From the NCBI GenBank assembly GCA_963747595.1, contig CAVVFO010000001.1, forward strand, positions 1 through 64,000: DNA of 64,000 bases, given 5' to 3'. Below are positions 23,808-33,556 of this stretch, in pieces (positions within the stretch are counted from its first letter, which is position 1; the number at the start of each line of letters is the position of its first letter). A program made the position numbers and the translations under genes. This DNA is from Oleiagrimonas sp963747595. GTDB lineage: Bacteria > Pseudomonadota > Gammaproteobacteria > Xanthomonadales > Rhodanobacteraceae. Below the pieces are notes generated by a model that was not told the DNA's origin, did no database searches, and was given only the letters and a program-made list of their open reading frames with translations.

Positions 23808-26033
23808 GTGCGCCGCGGGGCGGGTTCAGGGATCGGCATGTTGACCGTGCTGATGGCGATGGGCATGGCCGCCGCGGCTTCCGCGGCGCCGCCGGCGTGG
23901 CACGATCAGCTGCACTGGCAGGACAAGCAGGCCACGATGCACGCGTCGGCCGATGGCGGGTATGCGCTGCAGTATCCGGGCGGCACCCGGCATATCGCGA
24001 AACAGGCATTGAGCGTGGATACGGCCAGCCCGCTGTTCGACGGCCTGTTCGCCATGGCGCAATCGGATCTGAAAAAGGTCTCGGTGGAGGCGATCCGCGA
24101 CCCGTCGTTCGATCATGCGCAGCCCATCGACTGCAGTTGTTTCGTGGCCGGACGCAAATGGCCGTTCGTGTGGACGCGCGATCTGTCCTACGCCACGGAT
24201 CTGGGGTTGTGGCGTCTGGACCCGGCGCGCGCGCGGCGCTCGTTGCGCTTCAAGCTCTCGCGCGTGCGCAAGGCGGGCGTGAAGCAGGGGCTGTACGTGA
24301 TGGAGGATACCGGCTCGGGCGGCAGCTGGCCGATCAGCACGGATCGCGTGGTGTGGTTTCTGGCGGCGCGGCATCTGCTGGGCGACAAGGCCTTTGCCGG
24401 CACCGTCTACAAGGCGCTTGTCGATACGCTGTCGCAGGACCGGCTGTATGCGTTCGATCCGCTGACGGGGCTGTATCGCGGCGAGACCTCGTTCATGGAC
24501 TGGCGCCAGCAGACCTATCCGGCGTGGACGGCGCACAACGTGGTGTTCATCGCGCAGTCGTTCGCGCTCTCCACCAACGTGCTGCACTACGATGCGCTGC
24601 GTCTGGCCGCCCGCATGGCCAAGGCGCGGCACGATGCATCGGCGCCGGACTACGCGGCGCAGGCCAGGGCGCTCAAAACGGCCATCAACACGCATTTCTG
24701 GCGCGCCGACCGCGGCATGTACATGAGCTACATCGGCGGCCAGATCCATCCGGCGCCGTACGAGGCCTACGATCTTCTGGGGCTGTCGCTGGCCATCACC
24801 AGCGGCGTGGCCGATGCGCAGCGGGCCCGCTCCACGCTGTCGCATTATCCGATTTACCCCGCGGGCAGCCCGGTGTTCTGGCCCGAGCGCGCCAATCAGC
24901 CGATCTACCACAACCGCGCCATCTGGCCGTTCGTCAGCGCCTATGCGCTGAAGGCCGCGCGAAAGATGAACGCTCCGGCGCTGATCGCGCGCGAGCTGCG
25001 CTCGGTGATGCGCGGCGCGGCGCTGGCCGGATCCAACATGGAGAACTACGACCTGACCACGCAGGCCACGCATGTCGACGACGGCACGTTCAGCGGGCCG
25101 GTGGTGGATTCCTCCGGGCAGCTGTGGTCGGTCGCTGCCTACATGAACGTGGTCGTCGAGGGCGTGTTCGGACTCGATGGCGATACCGTTGCGCCGAAGC
25201 TGCCGGTGTCGCTGGTGCCGATGCTGTTCGGGTCGCGGCGCTCGATCACGTTGCACCTCAAGGACCGCAGCATCACGCTGCAATTACCCGATGCGCTGGA
25301 TGGCAATCTGCTGGTGGCCGGCGCGGTCAGCCGGCATGGCCGGCACACCCGGGTGCAGCTCGAGGCCACCCGCGTGGCGGCGGTGCCGCTGCGCACCGAT
25401 GCGCCCATGTATGCGCCACTGACGCCGCCTGCGCCCAGGGTGTCCCTGCGGGGGGGCGACTGGCGCATCGCTTCGCCGTACAAGGGGATGCTCTATGTCA
25501 ACGGACATCGACAGGGCGCGCTGGCCGGCAGCGTGCGCGTGCCGAAACAGCCGTATACGCAGTGCTTCAGCGTGACCCGGATCGGCGCGGCCGGCATCGA
25601 GTCGCTGCACAGCCCGGAGGTGTGTCGCGGGCCGCAATCGAGCGTGCGCGGCGACTGGCCAAGGCACTGGACGGCGCCGCATGCCGGTCGCTTCCAGGCG
25701 CGGTTGTCCTACAGCAATGACCATGGCCCCATCAGCAGCGGCGTGACCGCGGCAGTGAAGCGCCTGGCCATCCGCTGCAAGGGCGCGGCGCCGCAGGTGA
25801 TGCCGGTGGTGATGCCGCAGAGCGAGGGCGTGCAGATGTCCACGGCGGTGACGTTCCGCGCGCCGGCCGGAGCGCGCTGCACGTTTGCGCTCAGGCAGGG
25901 CTTCAACATGAGTTTCCTGGAGCAGTTCAAGCACTTCACGGGCGGCCAGGGCGGTGCCAGTGGACCGCTGAATGCGGCGGATATCGGCGCGCTGCACATC
26001 CGGCCCCTGGCCGGCAAGGGCGCCCCGCAGTGA
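23808..26033 (+). CDS. Secreted six-hairpin (alpha/alpha) glycosidase-like protein
   Basis: The product has 741 residues. The GTG at 23808 gives a signal peptide with two arginines (RRGAGSGIGMLTVLMAMGMA); an ATG at 23838 with AGGGA upstream is an equally possible start. The middle part has the look of an (alpha/alpha)6 toroid glycosidase: FVWTRDLSYATDLGLW, SWPISTDRVVWFLAARHLLG, GETSFMDWRQQTYPAW and FWPERANQPIYHNRAIWPF. Acidic residues in TRD and GETSFMDW may be catalytic. The C-terminal 250 residues look beta-rich. Glycosidases of this fold (GH15, GH37, GH63 and others) act on alpha-glucans, which suits the locus; the exact family is not certain. The stop codon overlaps the GTG of the sugar transporter. 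Confidence 0.75.
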   Translation: MRRGAGSGIGMLTVLMAMGMAAAASAAPPAWHDQLHWQDKQATMHASADGGYALQYPGGTRHIAKQALSVDTASPLFDGLFAMAQSDLKKVSVEAIRDPSFDHAQPIDCSCFVAGRKWPFVWTRDLSYATDLGLWRLDPARARRSLRFKLSRVRKAGVKQGLYVMEDTGSGGSWPISTDRVVWFLAARHLLGDKAFAGTVYKALVDTLSQDRLYAFDPLTGLYRGETSFMDWRQQTYPAWTAHNVVFIAQSFALSTNVLHYDALRLAARMAKARHDASAPDYAAQARALKTAINTHFWRADRGMYMSYIGGQIHPAPYEAYDLLGLSLAITSGVADAQRARSTLSHYPIYPAGSPVFWPERANQPIYHNRAIWPFVSAYALKAARKMNAPALIARELRSVMRGAALAGSNMENYDLTTQATHVDDGTFSGPVVDSSGQLWSVAAYMNVVVEGVFGLDGDTVAPKLPVSLVPMLFGSRRSITLHLKDRSITLQLPDALDGNLLVAGAVSRHGRHTRVQLEATRVAAVPLRTDAPMYAPLTPPAPRVSLRGGDWRIASPYKGMLYVNGHRQGALAGSVRVPKQPYTQCFSVTRIGAAGIESLHSPEVCRGPQSSVRGDWPRHWTAPHAGRFQARLSYSNDHGPISSGVTAAVKRLAIRCKGAAPQVMPVVMPQSEGVQMSTAVTFRAPAGARCTFALRQGFNMSFLEQFKHFTGGQGGASGPLNAADIGALHIRPLAGKGAPQ

Positions 26034-27529
26034 AGCGCAAACCCGAAGTGGGCTTCTGGCAGATCTGGAACATGTGTTTCGGGTTCGTCGGCATCCAGTT
26101 CGGGTTCGCGCTGCAGAACGCCAATGTCAGCCGCATCTTCCAGACCCTGGGGGCGCACGTGGCGGACATTCCCATCCTGTGGGTGGCGGCGCCGCTGACC
26201 GGGCTGCTGGTGCAGCCCATCATCGGTCATGCCTCGGACCGCACCTGGACGCGGCTGGGGCGGCGGCGGCCGTATTTCCTGGTCGGCGCGGTGCTGACCA
26301 CGCTGGCGCTCATCGCCATGCCCAACGCGCCGGCGCTGTGGGTGGCGGCGGGCGTGCTGTGGGTGATGGATGCATCCATCAATGTGTCGATGGAACCCTT
26401 CCGCGCTTTCGTGGGCGATCAGCTGCCGGAACGCCAGAGGCCGCTGGGATTCGCGCTGCAGAGTTTCTTCATCGGCATCGGCGCGGTGGTGGCGTCCATG
26501 CTGCCGTGGCTGTTGACGCGGGCGGGCGTCAGCACCGTGGCTCCGGCAGGGGTGATCCCGGACACGGTGCGCTATGCGTTCTATGTGGGCGCGGTGGTGC
26601 TGCTGGGCTCGGTGCTGTGGACAGTGCTGCGCACGCGCGAGTATCCACCGGGAGAACTCAGGGCGTTTGCAGGCCAGCCATCGGCCAGGCCGGCGTTGGT
26701 CGATGCGCGGCGGGCACGCATGTGGGGGTGGCTCTGGCTTCTCGTCGGCGTGGTCGGCACGGGTGCGGTCGACGTGCTGCATCTGGATGCCAAGCTGTAC
26801 ATCCTGTCCCTGGGCCTGCTGGTCTTCGGCGGGCTGATGCTGTGGCTGTCGGCCACACGCAGCCGCGGCACGCTGCGCCAGGTCATGGGCGACCTGGTCA
26901 CCATGCCGCGTGCCATGCGCCGCCTGGCCTGGGTTCAGTTCTTTTCCTGGTTCGCCATGTTCGCCATGTGGATCTACACCACCCCGGCGGTGACGGCGGT
27001 GCAGTTCGGCGCCACCGATGCGCACTCGGCGGCGTACAACACCGGGGCCAACTGGGTGGGCGTGCTGTTTGCCGCCTACAGCGGTTTCGCCGCGCTGGCC
27101 GCGATCGCCATTCCGTTCATGGTGCGCCGCTGGGGGCTGCGCATCAGCCACCTGCTGAATCTCGCCCTGGGCGCGGCGGGGCTGATCTCGTTCCTGTTCG
27201 TTGCCGATCCGGACTGGCTGATGCTGTCCATGGTGGGCGTCGGCTTTGCCTGGGCGTCCATCCTGTCGCTGCCCTACGCGATGCTGTCCAGGCATCTGCC
27301 GGCGCAGAAGATGGGCGTGTACATGGGCATCTTCAACTTCTTCATCGTCATTCCGCAGCTGCTGGCCGCCAGCGTGCTGGGCCTGCTGCTGCATGTGTTC
27401 TTCCATGATCAGCCGATGTACGCGCTGGTGCTGGGCGGCATCAGCCTGTTGCTGGCCGGCGTCTGCACGCTGCGCGTGGCGGAACTGGAGCGAGAGGCGG
27501 CTGTACCGAATGCGCTGGAAGCATCGTAG
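26030..27529 (+). CDS. GPH/SLC45-type MFS sugar transporter
   Basis: The 499-residue inner-membrane permease has about twelve hydrophobic helices. The loop 2/3 motif GHASDRTWTRLGRRRPYFL is typical of sucrose/maltose proton symporters of the GPH and SLC45 type. The GTG start overlaps the stop of the upstream gene by four bases (GTGA), so translation is probably coupled. It would carry the disaccharide or maltodextrin products of the secreted enzymes into the cytoplasm for the GH13 alpha-glucosidase. A REPIN-like repeat follows directly. Confidence 0.9.
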   Translation: MKRKPEVGFWQIWNMCFGFVGIQFGFALQNANVSRIFQTLGAHVADIPILWVAAPLTGLLVQPIIGHASDRTWTRLGRRRPYFLVGAVLTTLALIAMPNAPALWVAAGVLWVMDASINVSMEPFRAFVGDQLPERQRPLGFALQSFFIGIGAVVASMLPWLLTRAGVSTVAPAGVIPDTVRYAFYVGAVVLLGSVLWTVLRTREYPPGELRAFAGQPSARPALVDARRARMWGWLWLLVGVVGTGAVDVLHLDAKLYILSLGLLVFGGLMLWLSATRSRGTLRQVMGDLVTMPRAMRRLAWVQFFSWFAMFAMWIYTTPAVTAVQFGATDAHSAAYNTGANWVGVLFAAYSGFAALAAIAIPFMVRRWGLRISHLLNLALGAAGLISFLFVADPDWLMLSMVGVGFAWASILSLPYAMLSRHLPAQKMGVYMGIFNFFIVIPQLLAASVLGLLLHVFFHDQPMYALVLGGISLLLAGVCTLRVAELEREAAVPNALEAS

Positions 27530-27531
27530 GT

Positions 27532-27686
27532 ACGTAGGGGGGATCAATCCACAAGGGATTTCCTTCGGTCAGGAACGTCAGTGACGGAGCCGCCTGCTTG
27601 CGGGAAGGTTGGTTGATATCCGGCAAGCAGGCGGCTCCGTCGCCTTCGGCTCCTTGAGCCGCCCTACCGACTTCAACCGCCCTACC
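27532..27686. repeat. REPIN-like palindromic repeat, copy 1
   Basis: The left arm is ACGTAGGGGGATC...GTGACGGAGCCGCC and the right arm is GGCGGCTCCGTC...CTTGAGCCGCCCTACC. This copy has an insertion in the left arm and an extra CCGCCCTACC at the right end. It lies in the convergent gap between the transporter and LacI genes. Confidence 0.75.
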
Positions 27687-27698
27687 GGCGTGCTGGGA

Positions 27699-28733
27699 TC
27701 AATCGGCGATGACGCTGGAATGGCGCACTACCAGTCGCGTGGGCAGCTTCAGGCTCTCGGTGTCCTTGCCTTCGATCTGGTCGATCAGGGCTTCCACCAG
27801 CAGTTCGCCGGCGCGGCGCGTGTCCTGCGCCACGGTGGTCAGATCCGGGCGCACGTTGCTGGCGGTGGGGATGTCGTCGAAGCCGGCGACGGAGACGGTC
27901 GCGGGCACGTCGATCTCCAGATCGGCCAGGGCGCGCATGGCGCCGATGGCGATCAGGTCACTGGCGCCGAAGATGGCGTCGAAGGCGATGCCGTGGCTGA
28001 TCAGCGCATGCACCGCGTCGTAGCCGGATTGCTCGGTGGTGACCGCATCCACCTGCAGAGCGGGATCGAGCGTGATGCCGGCCTCTTGCAGCGCGTCCTC
28101 GTAGCCATGGTAGCGGTCGAAGAATTCCGGGTAATGGCGCGAGGCGCTGCCCAGGAAGGCGATGCGTTTGCGGCCCTGCGCGATGAGATGTTCGGTGACG
28201 GCATGGCCGCCCTGGCGGTTGTCGCAGCCGATCGAGATGCCGGGCTGATCCGGCAGCACTGCGCCCCAGCGCACGAAATGGGTGCCCTGTTCCACCAGCG
28301 CATCCAGCTTGCTGCGGTAGGCCAGATAATCGCCGTAGCCCAGCAGGATCAGGCCGTCGGCCTTGCGGCTGTCGGCGTAGTCGGCGTGCCAGTTGTGCGA
28401 CATTTCCTGAAACGAGATCAGCAGGTCATAGCCGCGCTTGGAGCACATGCGCGTGATCCAGCCCAGCATGGCCAGGAAGAACGGATTGATGTTGGACTCG
28501 TCGGCCGTGGGATCCTCGAAGAACAGCAGCGCCAGCGTGCCGGTCTGCTGGGAGCGCAGATTGGAGGCGTTCTTGTCCACCGTGTAATTGAGCTGGCGTG
28601 CGATCGCCAGGATGCGCTCGCGGGTTTCGCGGCTGACCACGGGGTCGCCGCGCAGCGCGCGCGACACGGTCGATTGCGACACGCCCGCCAGGTGCGCGAT
28701 ATCCAGCGAATTGGGTTTGCCCTTGGTCCCCAT
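27699..28733 (-). CDS. LacI-family transcriptional regulator
   Basis: The 344-residue product has an N-terminal LacI helix-turn-helix (SLDIAHLAGVSQSTVSRALR) with the hinge LNYTVDKNASNLRS. The type-I periplasmic-binding-like effector domain follows (GTLALLFFEDP; ISIGCDNRQGGHAVTEHL; FGASDLIAIGAMRAL; VAGFDDIP). The ATG at 28733 starts just before the HTH; no clear Shine-Dalgarno is visible. It closes the sugar locus and is the likely binder of the ATACGTAT palindromes at 5379, 5666, 10484 and 23659, probably as a repressor released by a maltodextrin-type sugar. That pairing is inference from position and from the palindrome type. Confidence 0.92.
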   Translation of the reverse strand: MGTKGKPNSLDIAHLAGVSQSTVSRALRGDPVVSRETRERILAIARQLNYTVDKNASNLRSQQTGTLALLFFEDPTADESNINPFFLAMLGWITRMCSKRGYDLLISFQEMSHNWHADYADSRKADGLILLGYGDYLAYRSKLDALVEQGTHFVRWGAVLPDQPGISIGCDNRQGGHAVTEHLIAQGRKRIAFLGSASRHYPEFFDRYHGYEDALQEAGITLDPALQVDAVTTEQSGYDAVHALISHGIAFDAIFGASDLIAIGAMRALADLEIDVPATVSVAGFDDIPTASNVRPDLTTVAQDTRRAGELLVEALIDQIEGKDTESLKLPTRLVVRHSSVIAD

Positions 28734-28845
28734 GGTGCGGTGCAGCTGGCAGTGAATCGGACCCTCAGTGTAAGCCAAGCGCGACGCGCGGGTGAGGGCG
28801 GCTGGTGTCGCACCCGGCGCCGCCCGCGTGCATGCCGTGTAGCCG

Positions 28846-29724
28846 TCAGTCCGATGTGGACAGGTGCTGGTAGATGGCGGCGATGTCCTGCTCGCCGTGG
28901 CCGGCCTGCTCGGCCTCGGTCCAGATCTGGCTGATGCGCTGCAGCGACGGCATGGTCCCATCGGCGGCGGCCTCGAGTGCCAGGTTGGCATCTTTCAGCC
29001 CCCATTTCAGGGCCATCTGCGCATCGAAGTTGCCGGAGGCGATCATGTCCAGCTTGACCTTGGCGTAGGGCGCTGCCAGCGGGCCGCCGTCCAGCACCTT
29101 CCACAGGTCCTCGCCGCTGAAGTCCAGCGACTCGGCCAGCCGGGTGGTTTCGGCCAGGCCCTGCATCATGGCGATCAGCCAGGCGTTGACCACCAGTTTC
29201 ATGCGCGATCCGGCGCCGGCTGCGCCCAGCCAGCGCGTGTCCTTGCCGATGGCGGCGAACACCGGCGCCACCAGCGCGGCCGCGCCCTGATCGCCACTGG
29301 CCAGCACCAGTACCTGGCCTTTTTCGGCCGGGGCCTTGGTCCCAGAGACCGGCGCGTCGATGAACATGAGGTCCGGCCGCATCTCGGCCACCTGGCGGAT
29401 CAGGCTGTCGGTACCGGCGACGCCGATGGTGCCCATCTGCGCCAGGATGGCGCCCTGCTTCATGCCGGCCAGCGCGCCATCCTCGCCCATCAGCACCTGC
29501 TCCGTGGCGGCGGCATCCGGCACCATGGTGATGACCACGTCCGCATCCTGCGCGGCCTCGCGTGGCGTGTCGCTCAACGTGGCGCCGGCACGGGCGAGAT
29601 CCTCGCCGCGCGCACGCGTGCGATTCCAGATGCGGGTGGGGAAGTGGGCCTCGATCAGGTTGGCGGCGAAGGCGTGACCCATCGCGCCCAGGCCCAGAAC
29701 GGCGACGGTGGCTTTGTCGGTCAT
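28846..29724 (-). CDS. 3-hydroxyisobutyrate dehydrogenase-like beta-hydroxyacid dehydrogenase
   Basis: The 292-residue cytoplasmic oxidoreductase has an N-terminal dinucleotide fold (VAVLGLGAMGHAFAANLI), the substrate motif FIDAPVSGTKAPAEKG and the catalytic-lysine helix GAGSRMKLVVNAWL. The later conserved ALKWGLKDANLAL is also present. Family members oxidise 3-hydroxyisobutyrate, tartronate semialdehyde or related small hydroxyacids with NAD(P); the substrate cannot be told here. The next gene, queF, lies 26 bases upstream on the same strand and may be co-transcribed. Confidence 0.88.
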   Translation of the reverse strand: MTDKATVAVLGLGAMGHAFAANLIEAHFPTRIWNRTRARGEDLARAGATLSDTPREAAQDADVVITMVPDAAATEQVLMGEDGALAGMKQGAILAQMGTIGVAGTDSLIRQVAEMRPDLMFIDAPVSGTKAPAEKGQVLVLASGDQGAAALVAPVFAAIGKDTRWLGAAGAGSRMKLVVNAWLIAMMQGLAETTRLAESLDFSGEDLWKVLDGGPLAAPYAKVKLDMIASGNFDAQMALKWGLKDANLALEAAADGTMPSLQRISQIWTEAEQAGHGEQDIAAIYQHLSTSD

Positions 29725-29750
29725 GTGCGTGTCCCGTGTTGTGTGGATGG

Positions 29751-30578
29751 TTATTGCCGCGCGCCGCGCAGGTTGGCCGGCGTCAGGTCGGCGCGGCTGC
29801 TGCGGAACGGGTTGATGTCCAGGCCGCCACGGCGCGTGTAGCGTGCGTGCACGGTCAGTTCCTGCGGTGCGCAACGGCGCACGATGTCGGCGAAGATGCG
29901 TTCTGCGCACTGCTCGTGAAAGTCGTTGTGCTCGCGGAACGAAACCAGGTAGCGCAGCAGGCCTGCATGATCGATGGGCCTGCCGCGGTAGGCGATCTGC
30001 ACGCTGCCCCAGTCCGGCTGGCCGGTCACCGGACAGTTGGACTTCAGCAGGTGCGAGACGAGGGTTTCCTCGACCACCGGTGCCTGCATGTCGGTGGCGA
30101 GAAACTGCGGCCACGGCGGAGCATAGTGGTCCATGGCCAGATCGAGTCCGTCGATGCACGTTCCCTGCAGCGTGTGCAGCGACTGCGCGGGAAAGTCGGC
30201 GGCGGCGATCAGGCGCACGTCCACCGGTGCACCGGCCGCGGCGGACAGATCCTCCCGCATGCGCGCCCGCATCGCGTCCGGATCCGTGCGTTCGCCGGCG
30301 AAACCGTTCAGATACAGCTTGAACGACTTCGATTCGATGATCCGCGGCGACCCGGCCGGCACGCGGAACTCCGCCATGGCCACCTGCGGCTTGCCATGCG
30401 CATTCAGCCAGGACAATTCGTAGGCGTTCCAGATATCCACGCCATGCATCGGCAGCGCCACCGGCAGGCCGATGTCTTCGCGCTTCGGTGCGCGCGGTAT
30501 CGGGTACAGCAGCGCAGGGTCGTACCGGCCTCGATAGGCCGTGGTCTTGCCCAGCGGTGAGTGGTCGGGCGTATGCAT
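29751..30578 (-). CDS. queF: NADPH-dependent 7-cyano-7-deazaguanine reductase (long type)
   Basis: The 275-residue protein reduces preQ0 to preQ1 in queuosine biosynthesis. It has the QueF motif ESKSFKLYLN, the catalytic cysteine segment LLKSNCPVTGQPDWGS and HNDFHEQCAERIF. Its length matches the fused two-domain E. coli type. The ATG at 30578 (HTPDHSPLGKTTAYRG) aligns with the E. coli start better than the TTG six codons before it. Confidence 0.95.
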   Translation of the reverse strand: MHTPDHSPLGKTTAYRGRYDPALLYPIPRAPKREDIGLPVALPMHGVDIWNAYELSWLNAHGKPQVAMAEFRVPAGSPRIIESKSFKLYLNGFAGERTDPDAMRARMREDLSAAAGAPVDVRLIAAADFPAQSLHTLQGTCIDGLDLAMDHYAPPWPQFLATDMQAPVVEETLVSHLLKSNCPVTGQPDWGSVQIAYRGRPIDHAGLLRYLVSFREHNDFHEQCAERIFADIVRRCAPQELTVHARYTRRGGLDINPFRSSRADLTPANLRGARQ

Positions 30579-30668
30579 GTCAATGCCAGCAATCAAGTCG
30601 AGGCGCCATTGTACGTTCGCCGCTGTAAAACACGGTTAGCGGCGAATGCTGTGGGCAATGCGTTTCTT

Positions 30669-30780
30669 CGTAGGGCGGCTCAAGGAACGTATGTGACGGA
30701 GCCGCCTGCTTGCGTGAAACCCTCTGCCTTGCCGCAAGCAGGCGGATCCGTCGCTGGCACTTCTTGATCCGCCCTGCGGG
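30669..30780. repeat. REPIN-like palindromic repeat, copy 2
   Basis: The left arm is CGTAGGGCGGCTCAAGGAAC...CGGAGCCGCCTGCTTGCG and the right arm CGCAAGCAGGCGGATCCG...TTGATCCGCCCTGCG. The two arms pair over most of their length. Confidence 0.85.
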
Positions 30781-30783
30781 GGA

Positions 30784-31767
<984 letters not shown>

Positions 31768-32006
31768 GATCTGTCTCCGGAACGTGAACAGCCGGTCGGC
31801 CCCGTCTTCATCCGTACGGGTGGCGCTGACCGGCGATGGTCGTCGCATGATGCCGGCTCGGCAATGACTGCGGCGTGACGAAGCGGGGCCGGGTTCACCG
31901 GTATTTCATCTGCCGGGCCGCATCGGCCCGCGCGCGCCGGTCGAGCTGCGCGCGTCGTGCGATGATGCCGTCTGCCCGGACGTGCTGCGAGAACGCCTGA
32001 AACTCC

Positions 32007-33428
32007 ATGTCTTTCGATATCGAAAATGCCGTCACCCTGGCGGTGGTGCTGCATGTGCTGGGCCTGCTGGCCGCGATCCACGCGGTGGTGCACACGCGCA
32101 CGCCGCAGGGCGCGGCCGCGTGGGCCGTGGCGCTGGTCAGCCTGCCGTACATAATGCTGATTCCGTATCTGTTCCTGGGGCGCAACCGGTTCAAGGGCTA
32201 TGTGGAAGCGCATCGGCGCAACCGCGCGCGCTGGAGTGCCACACGCGACCCCAGGGCATCGCGCACCGATGCCGAGGGCGAGAAACTCGATGACGGGTGC
32301 GCGCGGCACGCGGGGTTGTGCGCGCTGCTGGATACGCCCTTTCGTCCGGGCCATCGGCTGCAGCTGCTGATCGACGGCAGGACCACATTCGAATCCATGC
32401 TGGGTGCGATCGGTGGTGCCACGGAATATGTGCTGGTGCAGTTCTTCATCCTTTCCGACGATCGCATCGGGCGGCGGTTCCAGCAGGCGTTGATCGAGCG
32501 GGCCCGCGCCGGTGTGCGCGTCCACGTGCTGTACGACGGGGTAGGCAGCCACGCGCTGCCGCGCAGCTATATCCGCGCGCTGAACGAGGCCGGCGTGCGC
32601 ACCCACGTGTTCGCCACGCGGCGCTGGACGCACCGGCTGCAGGTCAACTTTCGCAACCATCGCAAGATCGTGGTGGCGGATGGGCGCATCGGTTTCGTCG
32701 GTGGCCTGAATGTCGGCGACAGCTACATGGGCGAAAATCCGCGCCTCTCGCCGTGGCGCGACACGCATCTGCGCGTGGAAGGACCGGTGGTCTCCGACCT
32801 GCAGCGCAGCTTCGCCGAGGGCTGGTTCTGGTCCACCGGAGAAAATCTGGTCTGGCATGAGGCGCCGATGCATGATCATGGCATGAGCTGCCTGCCCGCG
32901 ATCTGCGGTCCGGCGGACCGGCAGGAAACCTGCTCGCTGCTGTTCGTGGCACTGATCCAGGCGGCGCGGCAACGAGTGTGGATCACCACGCCGTATTTCG
33001 TGCCCGATGGTCCGGTGCGCGCGGCATTGCAGGTGGCGGTGCTGCGGGGTGTGGATGTGCGCATCCTGCTGCCGTCACGCGCCGACCACCATGCGGTGTT
33101 TGCGGTGTCCATGCTCAATGCGTATCAGATGCTGGACGATGGCCTGCGGATATATCGCTACACGCCCGGTTTCCTGCACGAGAAAGTGGTGCTGATCGAC
33201 GAAGACACATCCATGGTCGGCAGCATGAATCTGGACAGCCGTTCGCTGCGGCTGAACTTCGAAGCCGGCGTGATCACGGTGGACAAGGGATTTGCCGCGG
33301 ACGTGGAGCGCATGTTGCAGGCGGACTTCGCGCACGCCGAGGTGTTCACGTCCGGGCACTACACGCGGCTGCCGATGTGGCGGCGCGTGTTCACGCATCT
33401 GGCGCGGTTGTTCGACCCGATCCTGTAG
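32007..33428 (+). CDS. cls: Cardiolipin synthase-type phospholipase D family protein
   Basis: The 473-residue inner-membrane protein has two N-terminal transmembrane helices (TLAVVLHVLGLLAAIHAVV; AAWAVALVSLPYIMLIPYLF). It has two HKD motifs: NHRKIVVADGRIGFVGGLN and LHEKVVLIDEDTSMVGSMN. It should join two phosphatidylglycerol molecules into cardiolipin, or use phosphatidylethanolamine as a ClsC-like enzyme. The length fits ClsA. It is transcribed alone and divergent from the aldo/keto reductase. Confidence 0.92.
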   Translation: MSFDIENAVTLAVVLHVLGLLAAIHAVVHTRTPQGAAAWAVALVSLPYIMLIPYLFLGRNRFKGYVEAHRRNRARWSATRDPRASRTDAEGEKLDDGCARHAGLCALLDTPFRPGHRLQLLIDGRTTFESMLGAIGGATEYVLVQFFILSDDRIGRRFQQALIERARAGVRVHVLYDGVGSHALPRSYIRALNEAGVRTHVFATRRWTHRLQVNFRNHRKIVVADGRIGFVGGLNVGDSYMGENPRLSPWRDTHLRVEGPVVSDLQRSFAEGWFWSTGENLVWHEAPMHDHGMSCLPAICGPADRQETCSLLFVALIQAARQRVWITTPYFVPDGPVRAALQVAVLRGVDVRILLPSRADHHAVFAVSMLNAYQMLDDGLRIYRYTPGFLHEKVVLIDEDTSMVGSMNLDSRSLRLNFEAGVITVDKGFAADVERMLQADFAHAEVFTSGHYTRLPMWRRVFTHLARLFDPIL

Positions 33429-33556
33429 GGGCCTGGGTCGTGCGCACATCCTTTGGCACACGCGCACCGGCCGCTGACGCGCTACGGTGCGAAGATTCGC
33501 AAGGCGTGTCTGCGACTGTCGGTCGCCATGCGCGCATTGGCCTTTGATCCGGGAAT